From Cymbidium sinense (taxonomy: Eukaryota > Streptophyta > Magnoliopsida > Asparagales > Orchidaceae): 64,000 bases of DNA. The position numbers were made by a program, and so were the translations under genes. Below are positions 1 through 12,149 of the stretch, in pieces. Each line of letters starts with the position of its first letter. The first letter of the stretch is position 1. Under the pieces are notes generated by a model. The model was not told the DNA's origin, did not search any database, and saw only the letters and a program-made list of their open reading frames with translations. The stretch lies in the NCBI GenBank assembly GCA_021442155.1, contig CM038214.1, positions 140,840,040-140,904,039 of the forward strand, in the 5' to 3' direction.

Positions 1-2291
1 TTATTTTATTTTATTTTTTTTAGATTTTTTATTTTTAGGTTTATTTTATATTTTAGTTTAGTTTTTTATTTTATTTATTTTATTTTATTTTGTTTTTTTG
101 GTTTAGGTTTAGGTTTAGGTTTTACTTTAGGTTTTTATTTTATTTTATTTTTTTATTTTAGTATGGTTTAATTTTTTTATTTTTTTATTTTTAGGTTTTA
201 TTTAGTTTAGGTTTAGGTTTTTAGGTTTTTAGGTTTTTAGGGTTTAAGGTTTAGGGTTTACGGTTTGGGGTTTAGGGTTTTGGCTTTAGAGTTAAAGGTT
301 TTAGGGTTGTAGGTTTAGGGTTTAGGTTTAAGGTTTAGGGTTTTATTATTTTAGGGTTTAGGGTTTTATGGTTTTAGGGTTTAGGGTTTAGGGTTTAGGG
401 TTTTAGGGTTTAGGGTTTAAGGGTTTAGGTTTATGGTTAGTTTTAGGGTTTAAGGTTTAGGGTTATAGGTTTAGGATTTAGGGTTTAGGGTTAGTTTTAG
501 GGTATAGGGTTTAGGGTTATGAGTTAGTTTTAGGGTTTAGGGTTTAGTGTTTAGGGTTTAGGGTGTAGGGTTTATGGCTTTTTTTTGAAATTTAGTAAAC
601 TGGTAGGTTTAGGTTTATTTAGTTTATTTAGTTTATTTTATATTTTCATTTAAGTTTATCTTATTTTTTATTTAGTTTAGTTTATTTATTTTATGTTTAT
701 TTATTTTAGTTTAGGTTTTTTTATTGTACATTATTTTTTAGGTTCAAGTTTAAGTTCATTTTTATTTTTTAATTTTATTTTATTTTATTTTTATATTTTA
801 GGTTTAGGTTTTAGGTTTTCATTTTAGGTTTATTTTTAGGCTTTATTTTTTAGTTTAGGTTTAGGTTTATTTTTAGTTTATTTTATTTTATTTAGTTTAG
901 AGTTTAGGTTTAGTTTATTTTGGTTTTAGGTTTTTTTTAGGTTTTATTTTTAAGTTTATTATTTAAGTTTAGGTTTTTATTTAGTTTTTATTTTATTTTA
1001 TTTTAGGTTTATTTTATTCTTATTTTACATTTAGGTTTTATTTTATTTAGGTTTTTTATTTTTTTAGTTTATTTTATTTTTTAGTTTAGTTTAGGTTTTC
1101 ATTTATTTTATTTAGTTTATTTTTTATTTTTTTTATTTTATGTTATTTTTTGTTTTAGATTTAGGATTAGGTTTTCATTTTTATTTTTATTTTATTTAGG
1201 TTTAGGTTTTAGGTTTTTAGGGTTTTATGTTTAGGATGTAGGGTTTAGGGTTTAGGGTTTAGGGTTTAGGGTTTGGCGTTTATGGTTTAGGGTTGTAAGT
1301 TTTAGTGTTTAGGGTTTATGGTTTTAGGATTTAGGGTTTAGGGTTTAGGGTCCAGGGTTTAGGGTTTTAAGGTTTATGGTTTATGATTTAGGGTTGTCGG
1401 TTTATGGTTTAGGGTTTAGGGTTCAAATTTATTTTAGGGATTAGGATTTAGGGTTAACATTTTTTCTAATTTTTTTTTTATTTTATTTTTTTTTAATCTA
1501 AGTAAACTAGTTGGTTTATGTTTATTTAATTATTTATTTTAAGTTTATTTATTTTAGTTTAGGTTTTTATTTTCATTTATTTTATGGGTTTAGGTTCATT
1601 TTTTAGTTTTGTTTTAAGGTTTTGTTTAAATTATTTTAATTTTAGGTTTAGGTTTAGGTTTTCTTTTATTTTTTTATGTTTAGGTTTTAGGTTATATTTT
1701 AGGTTTTATTTTAGTTTAGGTTTAGGTTTATTTTTAGTTTATTTTATTTTATTTAGTTTATGTTTAGTTTAGGTTTAGTTTATTTTAGGTTTATGCTAAG
1801 GTTTTATTTATTTTAATTTAGTTTATTTTAGTTTAGGTTTAGGTTTACTTTATTTTTATTTTAGGATTAAGTTTTTTTCAGCTTAGGTTTTATTTTTTAT
1901 TTTATTTTTATTATAGTTTTAGTTTTTAGTTTATTTAGATTTTTTATTTTTTTAGTTTAGTTTTGGTTTTTAGTTATTTCATTTTAGTTTAGTTTTTTTT
2001 TTCATATTGGTTTTGATTTTACTTTATGTTTTTATTTTATTTTATCTTTTTATTTTATTTTGGTTTATTTTATTTAGTTTTTTTTTAGGTTTTATTTAGT
2101 TTAGGTTTACTTTTTTTGCTTTTTCGGGTTTAGGGTTTAGGGTTTTTGGTTTTGGGTTTGGGGTTTAAGGGTTAAGGTTTAATATTTTTTTTATTATTTT
2201 TTTAGGTTTAGGGTTTAAGCTTTAGGGTTTAGGGTGTAGGTTTTAGGTTTAGGGTTAATGTTTTAGTTTAGAGTTTAGGGTTTTCAGTTTA
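1..2291 (+). repeat. Degenerate telomere-like satellite, G-rich strand on +
   Basis: The stretch is built almost only from T, A and G, with TTTAGGG, TTTAGG and TTTTATTTTA variants. Heptamer-rich clusters lie at about 180-590, 1200-1460 and 2120-2290. Between them are T-rich spacers dominated by TTTTATTTTAGG. At the cluster-to-spacer transitions near 583 and 1492 a similar motif recurs (AATTTAGTAAACTGGTAGG and a relative). Perfect heptamer runs are short, so this is not a functional telomere but an old interstitial or subtelomeric satellite. The frame at 1584-1772 reads FRFRFRF and is a repeat artefact. Confidence 0.9.
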
Positions 2292-2773
2292 TTTTTTAAC
2301 AAAGAACAAATTCAGATTCAACATTTCTTCATTTTTGATTTCATCAACCAAGTATCACACCAAGTTTTCTAAGGCACATGCAACAACATAGATCAAAGAT
2401 GAGCATACATAGAGCAAATAAAAAAATAGATAATTAGAACCATTTCTATTGTAAAGACATAGTTCCATAGCGGCGGTCGTATTGGAGTTCTTGATTCTCT
2501 AGTTCCCATCAAAACCCCCCTGGCCTCTCGAGTAGCGGGTCCACCATCATATCCTCCATCTCTCCTTCTAACACAACCATGGTGGTAACCTTCATTGCTC
2601 CTCTCACCTCCATAACCACCATTGCCCCGATCACCACCTCCATATCCAACAGCACCTCTAGATCCCCCACCACCATTACGATAACGGCTGCCTCCGCCTT
2701 TGCCTCCACCGCCATATCTAGATTGAGCTTGGTTGATGGTGATGTTCCTACAATCAAGGTTATGCTCATTCAT
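2292..2773 (-). pseudogene. GR-RBP mRNA 3'-end fragment (copy 1)
   Basis: On the minus strand the fragment begins with a frame reading NEHNLDCRNITINQAQSRYGG, followed by a glycine/arginine/tyrosine-rich tail (RNGGGGSRG, GYGGGDRGNGGYGG). This matches the end of the RRM (consensus NGQNLDGRNITVNEAQSR) and the glycine-rich tail of plant GRP7-type RNA-binding proteins, which act in RNA processing. The C-terminal GGSDGNWRN of the family is damaged: the Trp codon reads TAG and downstream codons have changed. A 3' UTR and a short A-tract (T-tract at 2292-2298 on +) follow. The first three RRM strands are absent. Flanks are telomere-like repeats on both sides. This is a non-functional processed fragment, not a gene; the 126-residue open frame runs on into the former 3' UTR. 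Confidence 0.85.
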
Positions 2774-5700
2774 AGGGTTTAGGTTTAGGTTTAGGTTTAT
2801 TAGGATTTAGGGTTTTGGTTTATTTTTTAATTTATTTAGTTACTTTAGGTTTAGGTTTAGGGTTTGGGGTTTAGGGTTAGGGTTTAAGGTTTAGGGTTTG
2901 GGGTTTATTGTTTTAGGTTTTAGAGTTTATGATTTTATGGTTTAGAATTTAGGGTTTAGGGTTTACGATTTAAGGTTAGGGTTAGGGTTGTAGGTTGTAT
3001 GTTTAGAGTTTAGGGTTTATGGTTTAGGATTGAGGGTTTACTATTTTTTTAAAATTAATTAAATCAATAGGTTTAGGTTTATTTAGTTTATTTTTTATTT
3101 ATTTTAGGTTTATTTTTTTAGTTTAATTTTTTTATTTTATGTTAATTTATTTTAGCTTAAGTTTTTTATTTTAGTTTATTTTTTAGGTTTAGGTTTTGGT
3201 TTAGGTTTATTTTTTAGTTAAGTTTTATTTTTATTTAATTTTTTAGGTTTAAATTTTATTTTTAATTTTAGGTTTAGGTTTAGGTTTTTATTTTATTTTT
3301 TTAGGTTAAAGTTTTAGGTTTTATTTTAGGTTCATTTTTAAGTTTTATTTTTTAGTTTAGGTTTAGTTTATTTTAGGTATAGGGTTAGGTTTTATTTATT
3401 TTAGTTTAGTTTTTTTTAGTTTATGTTTAGGTTTATTTTATTTTTATTTTAGGTTTAGATTTTTTTTTTAGTTTAGGGTTTAGGTTTTATTTTGTATTTA
3501 TTTTTAGGTTTATTTTTTAGTTTGGGTTTTTATTTTAAGGTTTGTTTTATATTTAGGTATAGGTATTTTATATTTTTTATTTTTTGGTTTTGGTTTTTAG
3601 GTTTTTAGGGTGTAAAGTTTATGGTTTAGGGTTTAGGGTTTTAGGGTTTAGGGTTTTAGGGTTTAGGGTTTAAGGTTTTAGGGTTTTGGGCTTAAGGTTT
3701 AGGGTTTAAGATTTATTGTTTAGGCTTTAGAGGTTTAGGGTTTTTAGGTTTAAGGTTAGCTTAGGGTTTAGGATTTATTTATTTTAGTTTATTTTATTTT
3801 TCATTTTTATTTATATTTATTTTTTATTTATATTTATTTTAAGTTTATTTATTTTAGTTTAGGTTTTTTATTTTAGTTTATTTTTAAAGATTAGGTTTTG
3901 GTTTATTTCTTAATTTAGTTTTATTTTTATTTTATTTTTAGGTTTCAATTTTATTTTTATTTTAGGATTAGGTTTAGGTTTTTATTATATTTTTTTAGGT
4001 TTCATTTTTTGGTTTTTATTTTAGATTTCTTTTTAGGTTTTATTTTTTAATTTAGGTTTAGGTTTATTTTTAGTTTATTTTATTTTATTTAGTTTAGGTT
4101 TAGGTTTAGGTTTATATTATTTAAGGTTTAGGATTAGGTTTTATTTATTTTATTATAGTTTATTTTAGTTTATGTCTAGGTTTAGGTTTATTTTTATTTT
4201 AGGTCTAGGGTTTTTTTTTTATTTTAGGGTTTAGGTTTTATTTTTTAGGTTTTATTTTTAGGTTTATTTTTTAGGTTTATTTTTAAGTTTAGGTTTTTAT
4301 TTAGTTTCTTTTATTTTATTTTAGGTTTATTTCATTTTTATTTTAAGTTTAGTTTTTATTATATTTAATTTTTTATTCTTAGGTTTATTTTATTTTATTT
4401 AGTTTAATTTTGGTTTTTCTTTATTTTATTTAATTTATTTTTATTATATTATTTTATTTTATTTTTAGGCTTAGGTTTAGGGTTTAGTTTAGGTTATTAT
4501 CTTATTTTATTTTTTATTTTGTTTAGGTTTAGATTTTTTTATATATTTTTTTTTTAATGTTTTATGGTTATTAAGGTGTAGGGTTTAGGGTTTAGGGTTT
4601 AGGGTTTAGCATTTTAGAGTTTAGGGTTTTAGGGTTTAAGGTTTAGGGTTAGGGTTTAAGGTTTCGGGTTTAGGGTTTAGAGTTAACTTAGGGTTTAGGA
4701 ATTTTTTTATAAATTTTTTTTTATAAATTTAGGGTTTATGGTTAGCTTACGGTGTAGGTTTATTTATTTTAATTTTATTTTATTTTTTTATTTTATTAAT
4801 GTTTATTTTTTACTTTTATTTAGTTTTGTTTATTTATTTTAGTTTAGGTTTTTTATTTTATTTTATTTTTTTGATTTAGGTTTAGGTTTAGGTTTATTTT
4901 TTGTTGAGTTTTATTTTTATTTTATTTTTTAGGTTTAGGTTTTATTTTTTATTTTTAGGTTTAGGTTTAGGTTTTATTCTTTATTTTTAGGTTTAGGTTT
5001 AGATTTAAATTTTTATTTTATTTTTTTAGGATTAGGTTTTTGGTTTCTAGTTAAGTTTATTTTTAGGTTTTATTTTTTTAGTTTAGGTTTAGGTATATTT
5101 TTAGTTTATGTTATTTTATTTAGTTTAAGGTTTTGTTTAGGTTTTATTTATTTTAGTTTAGGTTTAGGTTTATTTTATTTTGTTTATTTTATTTTTATTT
5201 TATGTTTAGGCTTTTTTTAAGTTATGGTTTTATGTTTTATTATTTATTTATTTATTTTTTGGTGTATTTTTATGCTTAAGTTTTTATTTAGGTTTTATTT
5301 TATTTTATTTTAGGTTTATTTTAAGTTTATTTTATTTTCATTTTATGTTTAGTTTTTTATTTTATTTAGGTTTTTAATTTTAGGTTTATTTAATTTTTTA
5401 GTTTAGTTTAGGTTTTTATTTATATTATTTTGGTTTATTTAAATTAGTTTATTTTATTATATTTTTAGGTTTTGGTTTTAGTTTTAATTTAAGTTTTTAT
5501 CTTATTTTATTTTCTTATTTTCTTTAGGTTTTAGTTTTTTTTATTTATTTTATTTCTTGGTTTTATTTAGTTTCGGTTTAGGTTTTTAAGTTTTTAGGGT
5601 TTAGTGTTTAAGGTTTATGGTTTAGGGTTTTAAGGTTTAGGGTTTTATGTTTTAGGGTTTAGGGTTAAGGTTTAGGGTTTAATATTTAGGGTCTAGGGTT

Positions 5701-7160
5701 TAGGATTTAGGGTTTAGAGTTTTTTAAGGTTTACGGTTTAGGGTTTAGGATAGTAAGTTTAGGGTTTAGGGTTTATTGTTTAGTGTTTAGGATTTAGGGT
5801 TTATGATTTTTTTAATTAAGTAAATAGGTAGGTTTATGTTTATTTAGTTTATTTTATTTTTTATTTTTATTTAGGTTTATTTTTTATTTTTATTTAGTTT
5901 AGTTTATTTATTTTAGGTTTATTTATTTTAGTTTAGGTTTTCTATTTTAGTTTATTTTTTAGTTTATTTTTAGTTTTATTTTATTTTTTAGGTTTACGTT
6001 TTATTTTTATTTTTATATTTTTATCTAGTTTAGGTTTAGGTCTTTAAGGTTTTAGGATTTAGGGTTTGGGCTTTAAGGTTTAGGGTAAAGGGTTTAGGGT
6101 TAGTTTATAATTTAGGGTTTAGGGTTTTAGGGTTTAGGGTTTTAGGGTTTAGGGTTTAGGGTTTAGTGTTTAGGGTTGAAGGGTTAGGGTTTAGGGTTTA
6201 GTGTTTAGAGTTTAGGGTTTAAGATTTAAAGTTTAGGGTTTTAGGGTTTAGGCTTTTAGGGTTTAGGGTTTAGGGTTTAGGGTTGGGGTTTAGGGTTTAG
6301 GGTTTAGGGTTGTGGTTTAGGGTTTAAGGTTTATGGTTAGTTTTAGGGTTTAGGTTTTGGGGTATTTTTATAATTTAATAAATTGGTAAGTTGAGGTTTA
6401 TTTAATTTATTTTTTATTTATTTTTTTATTTTTTATGTTTATTTATTATTTTTATTTAGTTTAGTTTATTTATTTTATGTTTAGTTTATAGTTTAGGTTT
6501 TTAGTTAATTTTCTTTTTAGGTTAATGTTTATTTTTTAGTTTAGTTTTATATTTATTTTCCTTTTTTAGGTTCAGGTTTTAATTTTAATTTTAAATTTTT
6601 TATTTATTTTAGGTTTAAGTTCTTAAGTTTTAAGGGTTTAGGGTTTATGGTTATGGTTTAGGGTTTAGGCTTTAGGTTTGTTGGTTTTAAGGTTGTAGGT
6701 TTAGGGTTTAGGGTTTAGGGTTTAAGGTTTAATGGTTTAGGGTTTAGGGTTTAGGGTTTATGGTTAAGGATTTAGGATTTAGGGTTTAGGATTTAGGGTT
6801 TAGGCCTTAGGGTTTTTAGGGTTTAAGGTTTAGGGTTATTTTAGGGTTTAAGGTTTATGATTTTAGGGTTTAAGGTTTAAGGTTTAGAGTTTAGGTTAGG
6901 AGTTTAGGTTTAGGTTTAGGGTTTTTTAGGTTTAGGTTTTTGGTTTAGTTTAGTTTAGGGTTTAGGTTGAAGGTTTAAGGTTTAGGGTTTAGGGTTAGTT
7001 TAGGGTTTTAGGTTTTAGGGTTTAGATTTAGGTTTAAGGTTTAGGATTTAGGGTTTAGGGTTTTAGTTTTATTTTTTAAAATTAAGTAGGTTTTATTTAT
7101 TATTTTTTATTTATTTTAGTTTATTTTATTTTTTCTTTTTTTTAGGTTTATTTTAGATTT
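2774..7160 (+). repeat. Degenerate telomere-like satellite, G-rich strand on +
   Basis: This continues the satellite. TTTAGGG-rich clusters lie near 2775-3040, 3600-3780, 4560-4760, 5580-5810, 6040-6370 and 6620-7060, separated by T-rich spacers. The junction motif (AATTAAGTAAA followed by GGTAGGTTT or close variants) is visible near 3045, 5808, 6366 and 7072. Unit lengths are irregular, roughly 0.6-1.7 kb. No open frame has coding character. Confidence 0.9.
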
Positions 7161-7844
7161 ATAAATGAGTACATGAACAAATTTGAAGTATTATTTTATC
7201 TTCTAAAATTAGGAAAGATTAAACTAATGTTGTTTAGGTTTAGATGACTTGAGCTAAATTTAAAGAGACACTACATAAAATTAATTTGCATGTGGATTTT
7301 CAACAAACTTTAGATTTCAAATAATCAAAAATTCTTGCACCTAAAAGAATGTCAATTGTAGGAATTATTCTTTCCACCATTAAATCAAATTCAAATGAAT
7401 ACATATAAATGAATTAACACTACTACCAATAAAAATAAAATAGAAAAGATGATAGATACTATATTGGGATCCAAAATCTCTCTTAAATCATATTTTAGAT
7501 GTAAAATTTGTGAGTGTTCTCTCTCAACACTATGCCACCTATTTCAAAGCATTTAACTTAGGAGTTTTACTTGAGTTTTCTTGGTTTTGTGTTGAAGCAA
7601 ACTATTTGTTACATTATGTTGTCACGTTGAGTCTCAAAGTAGGAGAGCTATAGTTTTGGAAATCCTTGTGCAGAGATATTGAGTTTGGATTATTCTTGTT
7701 ACACTACTTATCAAGAGATTTTTTAGATACAATCCACTATAAAATCTTATTAGATACTTCACATCAAGTCTCCCTAATTAGATCTTAACCACGGTCTCAA
7801 GAAAGATCTTGTGATTAAGTTATTTAGGAGATTTGGGTTTTTTG
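7161..7844. other. Non-satellite interruption, no gene recognised
   Basis: About 680 bp of mixed-composition DNA interrupts the array. It has no reading frame of note on either strand and no motif that I can assign. Both borders fade into T-rich satellite. It may be an inserted element fragment, but I see no terminal repeats or target-site duplication. Confidence 0.5.
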
Positions 7845-9012
7845 AAATTAAGTTTTAAAATTAGGTTTAAATTTTAGTTTATTTATATTTAGGTTAGTTT
7901 AGAATTAGGGTTTAGGTTTAGGGTTTTAGGTTTTGGGTTTAGGGTTTAGTTTTAGGGTTAGGTTTAGGGTTTAGTTTAGTTTAATTTAGTTTAGGGTTTT
8001 TAGGGTTTATTTTATTTTTATTATTTTATTTTAGATTTTTAGGTTTATTTTTATTTATTTTATTTATTTTATTTAGTATTTTTATTTAGTTTATTTTATT
8101 TTATTTAAATTAGTTTATTTATTTTATTTTAGTTTATTTTAGTTTATTTAGGTTTAGATTTAGGTTTATTTTTTAGTTTAGTTTTTTATTTTAGTTTTTT
8201 AGTTTAGGTTTTAATTTTTAATTTTAGGTTTAGGTTTAGGTTTTTATTTCATTTTTTTAGGTTTAGGTTTTAGGTTTTTATTTTAGGTTTTATTTTTTAG
8301 TTTAGGTTTAGGTTTATTTTTAGTTTATTTTATTTTATTTAGTTTATGTTTAGTTTATTTTAGGTTTAGGTTTAATTTTTTATAGTTTAGTTTGTTTTAG
8401 TTTAAGTTTAGGTTTATTTTATTTTTATTTTTGGTTTAGGTCCTTTTTTTAATTTTAAGTTTATGTTTTATTTCTTATTTATTTTTAGGTTTATTGTTTA
8501 GGTTTATATTTTTATTTAGTTTTTATTTTATTTTATTTTAAGTTTATTTTATTGTTATTTTAGGTTTAGTTTTTGTTTTATTTAGATTTTTATTTTTTAG
8601 TTTAGTTTTTATTATTTATTTTATTTTCTTTTAGGTTTAGGTTTAGGTTTAGGTTTAGGTTTTAGTTTATGTTCTTATTTTTATTTATTTATTTTATTTT
8701 GGTTTCGGCTCTTTATTTATTTTGTTTTTAGGTTTTATTTAGTTTAGGTTTAGGTTTTTAGCTTTTTAGGGTTTAGGGTTTAGGGTTTAAGGTTTATGGT
8801 TAGTATAGGGTTTACGGTTTGTGGTTTGGGGTTTAAGGTTTAGGGTTTAGAGTTTAGGGTTTTAGGTTTAGGTTTTAGGGTTTAGGTTCTATGGTTTAGG
8901 GTTTTAGGGTTTAGGGTTTAGGGTTTTGGTTTAGGGTTTAGGGTTTAGGATTTAGAGTTTTTAAGGTTTAGGGTTTGGATTTAGGGTTCAGGTTTTAGTT
9001 TAGGGTTTTTAG
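7845..9012 (+). repeat. Degenerate telomere-like satellite, G-rich strand on +
   Basis: The same satellite resumes just after a junction-like AAATTAAGTTTTAAAATTAGG sequence. A T-rich spacer at about 7990-8760 separates heptamer-rich parts at about 7890-7990 and 8770-9000. No coding content. Confidence 0.88.
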
Positions 9013-9480
9013 TTTTTTTTTAACAGAGGACAAATTCGGATTCAACATTTCTTCTTTTTCATTTCATCAACCAAGTAACACACCAAGTTTTCTAAGACAC
9101 AACAACAACATAGATAAAAAATGAGCATGCATAGAGCAAATAAAAAACCCTAGATAACTAGAACCATCTCCACTTTAAAGACACAGTTCCATAAGCAACA
9201 TATCATATCGGTCGTTCATCAGTTTCTCCTATTCCCATCAGAACCACCCGGCTTCTCGAGTAGCAGGATCCACCATCATATCCCCAGTCTCTCCCTCCGC
9301 CACCACCATGGCTATAACCTCCGTGGCTCCTCCCGCTTTCATAACCACCATTGCTATGACCACCACCTCCATATCACCAGTAGCTCCAAATCCCACACCA
9401 CCATTTGATAACCACCACCTCGCCTCGATCTGGATGGCGTTGAGGGTGATGTTCCTATCATCAAGGTTCTGCCCAATCTT
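9013..9480 (-). pseudogene. GR-RBP mRNA 3'-end fragment (copy 2)
   Basis: Read on the minus strand, the fragment opens with IGQNLDDRNITLNAIQI, the last RRM strand of a plant glycine-rich RNA-binding protein. A glycine-rich coding tail follows, now broken by frameshifts (GGG and GGT codons move between frames), then a C-terminus reading GGSDGNRRN-stop, where family members have GNWRN. The 3' UTR matches the other copies, and a T-tract at 9013-9021 on + is the former poly(A). The 5' breakpoint (AAGATTGGGCAGAACC) is the same as in the copies at 39883, 43814 and 61900. The + strand frame at 9308-9523 is an antisense shadow. Confidence 0.88.
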
Positions 9481-10312
9481 AGTGTTTAGGTTTAGGTTTA
9501 GGTTTAGGTTTATTAGGTTTTAGGGTTTAGGTTTTTTTTAGGTTTAGGTTTTTATTTAATTTTTATTTTATTTCTTTAAGGTTTATTTTAAGCTTATTTT
9601 ATTTTTATTTTACATTTAGTTTTTTTTATTTTATTTAGGTTTTTTATTCTTAGGTTTATTTTATTTTTTACTTTAATTTAGGTTTTTATTTATTTATTTT
9701 AGTTTATTTTTATTAGTTTATTTTATTTTATTTTTATTTTAGTTTAGGTTTAGGTTTTAGTTTTGGTTTTTATTTTATTTTATTTTTAGGTTTAGTTTAA
9801 GGTTTTAGTTTAGGTTTTTATTTTATTTTATTTTTTCATTTTATTTAGGTTTAAGTTTTTTATTTATTTTATTTTTAGGTTTTATTTAGTTTAGGTTTAG
9901 GTTTTTAGGTTTTAGGTGTTTAGGTTTAGGGTTTAGAGGTTACGGTTGAGGGTTTAGGGTTAGGGTTTAGGGTTTAGGTTTAGGTTTAGTATTTAGGCTT
10001 TAAGATTTAGGGTTTTAGGTTTTAGAGTTTAGGTTTAGGGTTAAGGTGTTAGGGTTAATTTAGGGAGGGTTTAGGTTTAAGGTTTAGGGTTTTAAGGTTT
10101 AGAGTTTAAGGTTTAAGGTTAGTTTACTGTTTAAGTTTTAGGATTTAGGGTTTAGGGTCTTGGGTTTAGGGTTTATAGTTTAGGGTTATGATTAGGGTTT
10201 AAGGTTTATGGTCTAGGATTTAGGGTTTAGGGTTTTAGGTTTAGGGTTTAGGGTATTGGGTTTAGGGTTTAGGATTAGGGTTTAGGGTTTAGGGTTAGTA
10301 TTATGGTTTAGG
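9481..10312 (+). repeat. Degenerate telomere-like satellite, G-rich strand on +
   Basis: A T-rich spacer (9530-9900) is followed by a TTTAGGG-rich cluster (9900-10312) that runs directly into a T-tract. The T-tract is the poly(A) of the antisense retroposon tail that follows. Confidence 0.88.
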
Positions 10313-11309
10313 GTTTTTTTTATTAGAAATAGTTAGAATTTTATTATCATAAAAGGAAAAGATACAATGTCCTTAAACGGGGTAAAGCTAGGAATTCTAC
10401 CACTCATAGAGCTACAAGAAACAGAAATAGATAAACCCTTATCTATGTACATTACAAGAGGAAAATAAAACAAAAAAGCAAAAATAACAACTAAAAAGCA
10501 TGATAGCAAAATGACAGAGTAAAATAAAATAAAGCATGAAAATAGAAAAAGGTTGAGTCATGTAGCAGTTCATGATTCCTTAGAGAAAATAAGATAGGCA
10601 AGCTCCACAGCAACAATAGTAAGGATCATTCTGATAAACAACTAGGCCTTCGATAAAGTTCCAACCTATGAAAGAATTCTGTAAAAAACATTACCAAGAA
10701 AAAAGTCATAGCTAAGGATAAGGATAACGAGAGGAAAAGGAAAGAGCTAAGGAAAAGGAAAGAGCTAAGAAAGAAGGCTTAGGCTCAATTAAGATCATCT
10801 CAAGAGGCAACAATACATTTGAGCATCTTCATAAAAAGGGTTACAATCATATGTAAAGCTACCAACCAAAGAAAGGAGGTGAGTAACATCAAAGCCATCA
10901 TAGCCATCATACTTGATACCAGCAGCCATTCAAGGCATGTAGTCCATAGTGATCCAATCCTACACCAAACAAATAGAGAGAAAAACTAGCCAGCAGCCAT
11001 TCAGCAGCCAACCCACCAACTAAAACTCATAAGAGGCCAATCACATAAAGCTAGCAACTTAGAAGTCACAGTAAGATCATTGGCCAAGCTAATGGAACCA
11101 AGCAGTAACACCACCAAAACCACCACCAACATACCTTAACAAGCCAACAACCATGACCATAACACACAAAAGGAAGCCAAAGGCAGCCACTGACCACCAT
11201 AAACCAAAAATGCCAATTCAGAAGGATCAACAAAGGTTTGACTAGCACAGCGAAAGGTTGCAGCAAATTAACCAAGAAGAAGAAAAAAACCAACAAACAA
11301 AAAGGTAGC
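10313..11309 (-). mobile_element. Poly(A) retroposon tail (LINE-like 3' end), 5'-truncated
   Basis: Read on the minus strand this block ends in TTATGATAATAAAATTC followed by a short unique stretch and an A-tract (T at 10313-10321 on +). Its last ~150 bases resemble the end of the + strand block at 37950-38099: shared elements in the same order are TTGTAGCTCT, TTAAGGAC, TTGTA and GATAATAAAATTC. The rest is T/G-rich on the minus strand and carries no convincing protein; the frame at 11066-11296 (minus) is a low-complexity Trp/Leu/Phe string. The poly(A) end abuts telomere-like repeats. The other end abuts the LTR at 11310, which is probably a later insertion. LINE identity is inferred from the tail only. 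Confidence 0.5.
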
Positions 11310-12149
11310 TGTTGACCTTATTTTTAGTATGAGCTCTCAACCCATCCATCTTAGACATAGGACTTCTCTTAGACACTAAGAGTTTCCTTAGTCTTAAGAC
11401 ACTTCTAGTGATTAGGTGAACACTCAACCTAACCCTAGAGACTTAGAAGAGTTAGCCATAGGAATAGGTCATGCCTTAGGAGTGTTAGAAAAATTTTTCT
11501 ATCTTATAGCTTGAACCAAATCCTCACTTCTTCCTTTCAAGTCAAACTCCAAATGAACCTCAAACTCAAATCAATTCCAAACTTAATTAATTTTCTCAAA
11601 CTCAAATCAATTCCAAATGATTGAAGCTTATGATTAAAATTCCATGTTCAAAAATCCTTCATAAGTCATTTTGATTCTATCTTATAGACTTAGCTTGAAT
11701 CAAATCCAAATCAATTCAAATTCAAGAGATTTTCTCATAACCCATCTATATTCTTATTTATATCAACAAATATAAATGAAATATAGATTCAAATATCCAA
11801 AACTAAATTCAAAACTCAAATCCAAATTCAACCAAAATTCAACCTAAGCCTTTCATTTCAAATTCTTAAACTTAGCCAAATCAAATTCAAATCAAGTAAA
11901 ACTCTTGATTTTTTCTTCATGATTCAATCAATCCTTCAATCATGAATCCAAATATAAATACAAACTTCAATCATCAAACTAAAGCTAAATTCAAAATCAA
12001 ACTCAAATCAAACTCATGTTCACCCTTTTGAGCTTGAAATCGTCAAATGAATAAAAACCCACTTGACTCCAAATCACTTGCAAATTGATTTACATTTCAA
12101 TCACAAGTCCATGTGTGAGTTCAATCGAACTTGATTCAAGCCTTGATCA

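Noticed and set aside
1..580. Functional telomere at the window start
   Set aside because: Heptamers are degenerate, interrupted and followed by tens of kb of other DNA; orientation also reverses on the right side.
1584..1772. 62-codon + strand frame rich in FRFRFRF
   Set aside because: Direct translation of TTTAGG repeats; no coding character.
2393..2773. 126-codon minus frame as an intact glycine-rich protein gene
   Set aside because: It starts within the last RRM strand, lacks the rest of the RRM, has lost the GNWRN ending and reads into the former 3' UTR. It is a fragment.
11066..11296. 76-codon hydrophobic minus frame
   Set aside because: Low-complexity Trp/Leu/Phe/Val string from T/G-rich retroposon sequence.
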